From Anaerolineales bacterium (GTDB lineage Bacteria > Chloroflexota > Anaerolineae > Anaerolineales > DRMV01): 8,913 nucleotides of DNA. Under the pieces are notes generated by a model. It made no database searches, was not told where the DNA came from, and saw only the letters and a program-made list of their open reading frames with translations. The translations under genes were made by a program, and so were the position numbers. This document shows positions 1-6,213 of this stretch, piece after piece. Location of the stretch: positions 1-8,913 of the forward strand of contig JALSPT010000184.1 of the NCBI GenBank assembly GCA_026985785.1, written 5' to 3'. Positions within the stretch are counted from its first letter, which is position 1, and the number at the start of each line of letters is the position of its first letter.

Positions 1-102
1 AGCAGGCACGGTACGGAGATAAATCGCCCGCTTTTCGGCCTCAGGCAGGCGGTTGATGGCGCCAATCGAGGAAGGGATACGCTCAATACCGACGGAGTTC
101 AC
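1..102 (-). CDS. Start of an unidentified protein, cut by the window edge
   Basis: An open frame of 34 codons with no stop begins at a GTG (bases 102-100) inside the last codons of smpB and runs leftward out of the window. It overlaps smpB by 20 bases in another frame. The predicted start reads MNSVGIERIPSS, followed by GAINRLPEAEKRAIYLRTVP, which looks like a real soluble protein and not shadow-frame sequence. A GGAG lies about 13 bases before the GTG, a little far for a ribosome site; an ATT at 87-85 is a weaker alternative start. The overlap suggests translational coupling to smpB and membership of the same leftward operon. I do not recognise the family from so short a piece, so no function is offered. 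Confidence 0.5.
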   Translation of the reverse strand, partial: MNSVGIERIPSSIGAINRLPEAEKRAIYLRTVPA

Positions 103-535
103 GCTGAATTTCCCGCTCCATCTCACGGCGGGCGATTTCCGCCCGTTTGTCGTACTTTTTCTTGCCGCGGGCGACCGCAATCTCCACCTTGGCTTTGCCG
201 TCCTTCAAGTACATCCGCAGCGGCACGATGGTGACGCCCTTCTGCCGCACTTTGTTCCATAAGCGCAAAATCTCCTGCTTGTGGAGCAACAGTTTGCGCG
301 GCCGACGCGGCTCATGGTTGAAGTGGCTGGCGGATTCATACGGCGCGATGTGGGCGTCGATCAACCAGGCTTCCAGGTTGTCGTCGATGCGGACGTAGGC
401 CTCTTTCAAACTGACCCGCCCGGCGCGCACCGACTTGATTTCGCTGCCTTGCAACACGATGCCCGCCTCATAGGTCTCATCGATGAAATAATCGTGGAAG
501 GCTTTGCGATTGGTAGCAACGACTCGGACGCTCAT
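83..535 (-). CDS. smpB: SsrA-binding protein SmpB
   Basis: SmpB binds the tRNA-like end of tmRNA (ssrA) and carries it to ribosomes stalled without a stop codon, so that the nascent chain is tagged for proteolysis and the ribosome released. The 150-residue length is normal for the family. Visible signatures are the N-terminal VVATNRKAFHDYFI with ETYEAGIVLQGSEIKSVRAG (residues 21-40), the conserved HFNHEPRRPRKLLLHK (71-86) in the OB-fold, and the basic ARGKKKYDKR (122-131) leading into the C-terminal tail (about 130-150), which in known SmpB proteins becomes helical in the empty mRNA channel. The ATG at 535-533 has no Shine-Dalgarno sequence; a -10-like box six bases upstream suggests a leaderless transcript. 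The stop of the upstream small gene is only 12 bases away and the next gene overlaps its end, so it may also be read as part of the operon. tmRNA itself is not in the window. Confidence 0.97.
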   Translation of the reverse strand: MSVRVVATNRKAFHDYFIDETYEAGIVLQGSEIKSVRAGRVSLKEAYVRIDDNLEAWLIDAHIAPYESASHFNHEPRRPRKLLLHKQEILRLWNKVRQKGVTIVPLRMYLKDGKAKVEIAVARGKKKYDKRAEIARREMEREIQRELRRY

Positions 536-550
536 GGGGGTATTCTATCA
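536..550 (-). promoter_or_regulatory. Candidate leaderless promoter of smpB (extended -10)
   Basis: On the minus strand the sequence TGATAGAAT (550-542) fits an extended -10, TGn followed by TAnAAT. Six bases then separate it from the smpB ATG at 535, placing the expected transcription start on or next to the A of the ATG. The TGA that forms the TGn part is also the stop codon of the upstream small gene. No convincing -35 is seen at normal spacing. The absence of any purine-rich ribosome site in the ACCCCC before the ATG supports leaderless initiation. This is inferred from spacing only. Confidence 0.5.
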
Positions 551-775
551 CGGCTCATCGGGCGGGCGCAGATCCTCCGGAATTTGCTCCACGGCCTTGC
601 CCAGGCGTTCCCAGGCGGCGTCTTCCCGTGCCCACGGCGAGCGGGTATGCCTCAACGCCCGCCAGAGCAGTTCGATCTGGGTGTGCAGGCGCTGGCGAGG
701 GAGAATATAAGCCAACAACAAGGTCAAGGTCACTGCCGCCACCAAACCTATCACCACCCACAGCCAGCCATGCAT
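548..775 (-). CDS. Small single-span membrane protein, 75 aa, function unknown
   Basis: Residues 3-24 form one hydrophobic segment (WLWVVIGLVAAV, then TLTLLLAYIL), so the product probably sits in the cytoplasmic membrane with a short outside end and a charged, amphipathic cytoplasmic tail of about 50 residues ending in PPDEP. No catalytic motif is visible and I do not recognise a family. The ATG at 775-773 is chosen because AAGGAGG and AGGAGGTGA (790-778) sit just upstream at ideal spacing; an in-frame GTG at 781-779 would overlap that site. The upstream HAD gene ends at 778, two bases before the ATG, so the two are surely translated from one mRNA and probably coupled. smpB follows after 12 bases. 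Confidence 0.75.
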   Translation of the reverse strand: MHGWLWVVIGLVAAVTLTLLLAYILPRQRLHTQIELLWRALRHTRSPWAREDAAWERLGKAVEQIPEDLRPPDEP

Positions 776-777
776 GT

Positions 778-790
778 TCACCTCCTCCTT
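778..790 (-). promoter_or_regulatory. Strong ribosome binding site of the small membrane protein gene
   Basis: The minus-strand sequence AAGGAGGAGGTGA (790-778) contains AGGAGGTGA, complementary to the canonical 3' end of 16S rRNA, two bases before the ATG at 775. It is embedded in the final codons of the HAD gene, where it forces the run AGG AGG AGG TGA (Arg-Arg-Arg-stop). It decides the start of the small gene in favour of ATG 775 over GTG 781. Confidence 0.8.
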
Positions 791-1434
791 GCCTCCCGCA
801 GCACCACATCCGCCCTCAGGGCGTAAACACCGGGAACGACGGCATCGACCGCCGAGGCCGCGCTGCGCTCAGGGTGCCGGGCAACCCACACGGTGAAAAA
901 ACCCAACGGGCGCGCCGCGGTGAGGTTTTGCAGACGGTCGTCCACCAGCACCGCTTCAGCAGGAACAGCCTCCGCCAGCCTCAACGCCCGCCGGTAAGCC
1001 TGCGCGGCGGGTTTGGGCTGCAAACCCACGGCGAAAACGTCGATGATACCAACGAACAGGTCTTCGACACCCAACAAGCGCAACACCCGGCGAGCATGGG
1101 CGGCATCAGCATTGGTAAAGATCCAACGCCGGCCTGGCAACGCTGCCAACACCTCTCGGAGGCGCCCGTCGGGGGCAATGTAATCCTCCAGGGGCAGATT
1201 GTGGGTAAAAGCGAAATAATCCGCCGGATCGGCTGCCTGGGGGTGCTCGTGCATCAACCCTTGGAGGGTGGTGCCATAAGCCGCCACCCAGCGCCGCCGC
1301 AACGCCTGCGCAGCATCGGCGTCCAACCCCAAGCGGCGCTGCAGGTAACGGGTAATTCGCTCGCTGATGGCCGGCCACAACCCCGTGCGGTCGGAGTAAA
1401 GCGTGCCATCCAAATCGAAGAACCAGGCAAGCAT
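778..1434 (-). CDS. HAD-superfamily phosphatase, pyrimidine 5'-nucleotidase-like
   Basis: The 218-residue protein is a soluble haloacid dehalogenase-type hydrolase, expected to remove phosphate from a small metabolite through an aspartyl-phosphate intermediate with Mg2+. All four motifs are present: motif I FFDLDGTLY with nucleophile Asp7 and acid/base Asp9, motif II Thr107 in WIFTNAD, motif III Lys141 in GLQPKP, and motif IV Asp165-Asp166 in VLVDDRLQN. A helical cap fills about residues 16-90, as in subfamily I. The DLDGTLY opening, the YGTTLQGL stretch in the cap and the IFTNAD motif resemble the pyrimidine 5'-nucleotidase (SDT1-like) group, so dephosphorylation of UMP or CMP is plausible; other HAD substrates cannot be excluded. 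The ATG at 1434 has no Shine-Dalgarno sequence but a -10-like box six bases upstream. It is the first gene of the leftward cluster. Its last codons contain the ribosome site of the next gene. Confidence 0.85.
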   Translation of the reverse strand: MLAWFFDLDGTLYSDRTGLWPAISERITRYLQRRLGLDADAAQALRRRWVAAYGTTLQGLMHEHPQAADPADYFAFTHNLPLEDYIAPDGRLREVLAALPGRRWIFTNADAAHARRVLRLLGVEDLFVGIIDVFAVGLQPKPAAQAYRRALRLAEAVPAEAVLVDDRLQNLTAARPLGFFTVWVARHPERSAASAVDAVVPGVYALRADVVLREARRR

Positions 1435-1446
1435 GAGGAAATTGTA
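1435..1446 (-). promoter_or_regulatory. Candidate leaderless promoter of the HAD gene
   Basis: On the minus strand TACAAT (1446-1441) is followed by six bases (TTCCTC) and the HAD ATG at 1434. The hexamer matches the -10 consensus at five of six positions, and the spacing is the same as at smpB. A TTGGCG is present upstream but about 20 bases away, too far for a standard -35. No ribosome binding site lies between box and ATG, so transcription probably starts at the ATG. Confidence 0.45.
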
Positions 1447-1554
1447 CTACACCGCGCCAAAAGGCACGCCAAAACCCCTTCCGCCCCCACGGCACGCAGG
1501 ATTGCAACGGAATCCGGCTGGGGTGCAAGCAAATGTCGTAGAAGCACTTTTCAG

Positions 1555-1680
1555 GATCTCACCCCTCCCCCGCCGCCTACGGCGGCCTCCCCCTTCCCTC
1601 CCTTACTGAAGGGAGGGAAGGGGGAAGGCGGAGGCTGTCCTCACGAAGGACAAGCCTCCGCCAGGGGGTGGGGAGAGATC
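1555..1680. repeat. 126-bp cloverleaf-shaped palindromic element, possibly MITE-like
   Basis: The ends (1555-1571 and 1664-1680) are inverted repeats pairing at 15 of 17 positions, with A-A and T-T mismatches. Inside are three hairpins in a row: 1572-1586, a 6-bp GCCGCC stem with a TAC loop; 1589-1624, a perfect 16-bp pyrimidine/purine stem with an ACTG loop; and 1627-1662, a 10-bp plus 5-bp stem with one bulged A and a CACGA loop. Only five bases between stems are unpaired. The terminal GATC on each side could be a 4-bp target duplication, but GATC is self-complementary so this is ambiguous. It holds no open frame of note. Likely a dispersed non-autonomous repeat; a structured RNA is an alternative. 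The fold is read from the bases; the mobility is inferred. Confidence 0.7.
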
Positions 1681-1738
1681 TGGCCATACGATAGCCTTAT
1701 CTACAACATTTGAGTGCACCCATTCGGTCGGCGAAAGG

Positions 1739-1766
1739 TTGCAAACTGTTGCCGTCATGTTATAAT
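1739..1766 (+). promoter_or_regulatory. rpsA promoter with perfect extended -10
   Basis: TGTTATAAT (1758-1766) is a perfect -10 with the TGn extension. TTGCAA (1739-1744) lies 16 bases upstream and matches four of six -35 positions. Transcription should start near 1773, giving a leader of about 24 bases containing the GGAG ribosome site at 1786-1789. Confidence 0.8.
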
Positions 1767-1796
1767 TGCTTCATCTTTCACTCATGGAGTTGGTCT

Positions 1797-3215
1797 ATGG
1801 AATGGAACGAAGCCCTCGAGGGGCAGGAGGTTGCGCCTGAACCCACTGCAGCGGAAGAGGCCCACGAAGAAGAACCCCAAATGACCATGGAAGCCCTCCT
1901 GGAGCAGGAAGGCTTTTCCGTGGAGTTCCCGAAAACGGGGGAAATTCGGACAGGCGTCATCACCAGCATTACCGACAACGAAGTTCTGGTTGGCATCGGA
2001 GCCAAATCCGAAGGCGTAATTCCCAAACGCGATCTGGAGCGGCTGAGCGAGGAAGAACAGGCCGCCATTGAAGTCGGCAACGAAATTCCGGTGTACGTGC
2101 TTTCGGTTGACAACGACGGCACGGCCAAACTTTCTTACACCCGCGCGCTGGAAGCCAAAGACTGGGACAAAGCCGAGGCCATGCGCGACGCCAAAGAGAC
2201 CTTCCACGGCGTGATTGCCGGGGTCAACAAAGGCGGGCTGGTCGTGCGCTTTGGCCGCCTGCGCGGCTTCATTCCCGCTTCGCAGGTCAGCCGCGAGCGT
2301 CGCCTCTCGGTGGGCGGTGGCCGCCCCGACAAAGACCTGGAAGCCTGGAAAGCATTGGTGGGGCAACCGATTGCCGTGCGTGTCATCGAAGTGGATCGCG
2401 AACGCCGCCGCCTGATCCTTTCCGAACGGGCGGCTGCCCGGGAATCGCGCGAAATGCTCAAGGAACAACTGCTCGACTCGCTTCAAGTGGGCGAAGTGCG
2501 CACCGGTCGGGTCACCAGCCTGACCAGTTTCGGCGCCTTCGTCAACATCGACGGCGCCGACGGGCTGGTTCACCTCTCCGAAATCTCGTGGGAGCGGGTC
2601 GGCAAGGCCAGCGACGTCCTCAAAGTGGGGCAGGAAGTCACCGTCAAGGTCATCGAGGTCGACCGGGAACGCAAACGCATTGGGCTTTCCATTCGCCAAC
2701 TGCAAGAAGACCCCTGGAAACAGAAAATCAAAGGCCTGCGAGAAGGGATGCTGGTCAAAGGCGTGATCACCCGCCTGGAGAAATTCGGCGCCTTTGCCCG
2801 CCTGGAGAACGGCCTCGAAGGGTTAATCCACATCTCCGAACTAAGTGACCAACACATCGAACACCCGCGCGAGGTGTTGCACGAAGGCGACGAGGTCACC
2901 CTGCGCATCGTGCGCATCGAGCCCGAACGCCGCCGCATCGGCCTGAGCCTGAAGAAAGTCGACTCCTTGGCCTACGCCGACCTCGACCTGCGGATGGCCG
3001 TGGAAGAAGCGGGTGAGGAACTGGAATCCCTGCTTAGCGCCGCCGAAGCGATGGCCGATGAAGCCGCCACCGAAGCCGCAGCAGCGCCCGAAAGCCCCGA
3101 GCCGCAAGCAGAAATGGGCGAAGAAGCGCCTGCCGCCGAAGACACGGCACCAGCCCCGGAGGAAAGCGACGAACCCGAGGCGCAGGAGACCGCCGAACAC
3201 GCCGACAACGCCTGA
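1797..3215 (+). CDS. rpsA: 30S ribosomal protein S1, four S1 domains
   Basis: S1 binds single-stranded mRNA on the 30S subunit and helps load it for initiation. The 472-residue protein has an acidic N-terminal stretch (1-45) and four S1 RNA-binding OB-folds at about 47-116, 134-209, 231-300 and 315-386. Domains 3 and 4 carry the classic signatures FGAFVNIDGADGLVHLSEIS and FGAFARLENGLEGLIHISEL. Domains 1 and 2 are divergent (GAKSEGVIPKRDL, RLRGFIPASQ), as is usual for the ribosome-binding part of S1. The tail (390-472) is rich in Ala, Glu and Pro and probably disordered. Four domains is shorter than the six of E. coli and typical of many other phyla. The ATG at 1797 is chosen over upstream in-frame codons because GGAG precedes it by seven bases and the promoter lies at 1758-1766. 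It has its own promoter and terminator and so is probably a single-gene unit. Assignment as the main ribosomal S1 rather than a paralogue is likely but not proven. Confidence 0.93.
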   Translation: MEWNEALEGQEVAPEPTAAEEAHEEEPQMTMEALLEQEGFSVEFPKTGEIRTGVITSITDNEVLVGIGAKSEGVIPKRDLERLSEEEQAAIEVGNEIPVYVLSVDNDGTAKLSYTRALEAKDWDKAEAMRDAKETFHGVIAGVNKGGLVVRFGRLRGFIPASQVSRERRLSVGGGRPDKDLEAWKALVGQPIAVRVIEVDRERRRLILSERAAARESREMLKEQLLDSLQVGEVRTGRVTSLTSFGAFVNIDGADGLVHLSEISWERVGKASDVLKVGQEVTVKVIEVDRERKRIGLSIRQLQEDPWKQKIKGLREGMLVKGVITRLEKFGAFARLENGLEGLIHISELSDQHIEHPREVLHEGDEVTLRIVRIEPERRRIGLSLKKVDSLAYADLDLRMAVEEAGEELESLLSAAEAMADEAATEAAAAPESPEPQAEMGEEAPAAEDTAPAPEESDEPEAQETAEHADNA

Positions 3216-3241
3216 GCCAACAGCCCTGCTACGCCATACCA

Positions 3242-3273
3242 GCGCACCTGCCGCCGGCGGGTGCGCTTTTTCT
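3242..3273 (+). terminator. Rho-independent terminator after rpsA
   Basis: GCGCACC (3242-3248) pairs with GGTGCGC (3260-3266), and the stem continues inward with a T-G wobble and GCC/GGC around a three-base loop, about 11 pairs in all. The tract TTTTTCT follows directly. It lies 26 bases after the rpsA stop and separates rpsA from clpC. Confidence 0.9.
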
Positions 3274-3355
3274 ATGCCACTCCGCAGCGATTTTTGCAAA
3301 TTTTTATTAGAGATTGATAGGAAAACCGCCCGCCATCCAACAGCAGACAAAACTT

Positions 3356-3364
3356 TGGTAGAAT
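3356..3364 (+). promoter_or_regulatory. Candidate clpC promoter (extended -10)
   Basis: TGGTAGAAT (3356-3364) fits an extended -10 with five of six hexamer matches. No good -35 is found at 16-18 bases. An AT-rich patch at 3290-3321 lies about 40-65 bases upstream. Expected transcription start is near 3371, giving a leader of about 130 bases. I saw no CIRCE inverted repeat for HrcA and no clear CtsR heptad pair, so the heat-shock control common for clpC elsewhere is not evident. Confidence 0.55.
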
Positions 3365-3379
3365 GTAATTGGTTTCACC

Positions 3380-3479
3380 GCGCTTCCAAGAGCGCAGCCC
3401 GTGCTTCGGCTTGTCGTGATCACCTGGCAACAAGCACTTACAGGGCGAGAGCGTGAAAACCAGGGGGCAGACCGCCCCC
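3380..3479 (+). promoter_or_regulatory. Hairpin-rich 5' leader of clpC
   Basis: The predicted leader contains several possible RNA stems: GCGCT/AGCGC (3380-3384 with 3391-3395), GTGCTT/AAGCAC (3401-3406 with 3432-3437) enclosing the palindrome GTGATCAC (3416-3423), and GGGGGC/GCCCCC (3463-3468 with 3474-3479). The last ends six bases before the Shine-Dalgarno sequence. It matches no riboswitch that I recognise. A regulatory role is inference; GC-rich DNA often offers such stems. Confidence 0.35.
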
Positions 3480-3485
3480 AACAAG

Positions 3486-3499
3486 AAGGAGGCAGTACC

Positions 3500-3502
<3 letters not shown>
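3486..3502 (+). promoter_or_regulatory. clpC ribosome binding site favouring a TTG start
   Basis: AAGGAGG (3486-3492) is followed by seven bases and TTG at 3500-3502. The next in-frame ATG (3509-3511) is 16 bases from the site, too far for normal use. Spacing therefore supports TTG as the start codon. Confidence 0.7.
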
Positions 3503-6001
<2,499 letters not shown>

Positions 6002-6062
6002 GGCAGAAAGAACAAAGCAGGGACACGGGCGCGGCTCGGCTGCGCCCGTGTTCGTTTCTGCC
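6002..6062 (+). terminator. Terminator hairpin after clpC, with an outer stem
   Basis: ACACGGGCGC (6023-6032) pairs perfectly with GCGCCCGTGT (6042-6051), with a few further inner pairs, and is followed by TCGTTTCTG. An outer pair, GGCAGAAAGAAC (6002-6013) with GTTCGTTTCTGCC (6050-6062), matches apart from one extra base, so the last T-rich bases can also close a longer stem. The outer arms start directly after the clpC stop codon. Confidence 0.8.
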
Positions 6063-6089
6063 GTTCCCACGAGAAGGGGAGCCAAAATC

Positions 6090-6098
6090 TGCTAAAAT
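6090..6098 (+). promoter_or_regulatory. Candidate promoter of the TPR gene (extended -10)
   Basis: TGCTAAAAT (6090-6098) is an extended -10 with five of six hexamer matches. No fitting -35 is seen. Transcription would start near 6105, leaving a leader of about 110 bases before the ATG at 6214. Confidence 0.5.
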
Positions 6099-6178
6099 AG
6101 AGGAAGCCGCATTGGCATCAGCCGTTTCGGGAACGAGGAAACCCCCAGCCGAGGCTTTTTCCACGCCACACACCCCAT

Positions 6179-6207
6179 CTTTCAGAGGCTGCCCTTTCAG
6201 GGAGGCT
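6179..6207 (+). promoter_or_regulatory. TPR gene ribosome site within a short imperfect direct repeat
   Basis: CTTTCAGAGGCT (6179-6190) is repeated after three bases as CTTTCAGGGAGGCT (6194-6207). The second copy contains AGGGAGG (6199-6205), eight bases before the ATG at 6214. CCCT (6192-6195) can pair with AGGG (6199-6202) and so cover part of the ribosome site. The binding site itself is well supported; any regulation by this hairpin is speculation. Confidence 0.6.
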
Positions 6208-6213
6208 AAACGC

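Larger units (their letters stand above)
1435..1796. other. Divergent intergenic region between the HAD gene and rpsA
   Basis: This 362-base stretch separates the leftward HAD gene from rightward rpsA and encodes no protein I can support. From left to right it holds the HAD -10 box, about 110 bases with no recognised signal (1447-1554), a 126-bp multi-hairpin repeat (1555-1680), about 60 bases of unremarkable spacer, and the rpsA promoter (1739-1766) with its 24-base leader. Since both flanking genes point away from it, the repeat cannot serve as their terminator. Confidence 0.75.

Noticed and set aside
1555..1680. Cloverleaf element as a tRNA or CRISPR-like repeat
   Set aside because: The stems are far too long and lack tRNA loop motifs, and there are no regularly spaced identical repeats.
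628..1713. 361-codon open frame on the plus strand across the HAD gene
   Set aside because: It is antisense to a HAD protein with all four catalytic motifs, runs through the palindromic element, and has a Pro/Arg-rich chance composition.
1782..2705. 307-codon open frame antisense to rpsA
   Set aside because: It is a shadow of the S1 domains with no motif of its own.
3274..3499. Heat-shock operator (CIRCE or CtsR box) before clpC
   Set aside because: I found no TTAGCACTC/GAGTGCTAA-type inverted repeat and no tandem GGTCAAA heptads in the leader or promoter region.
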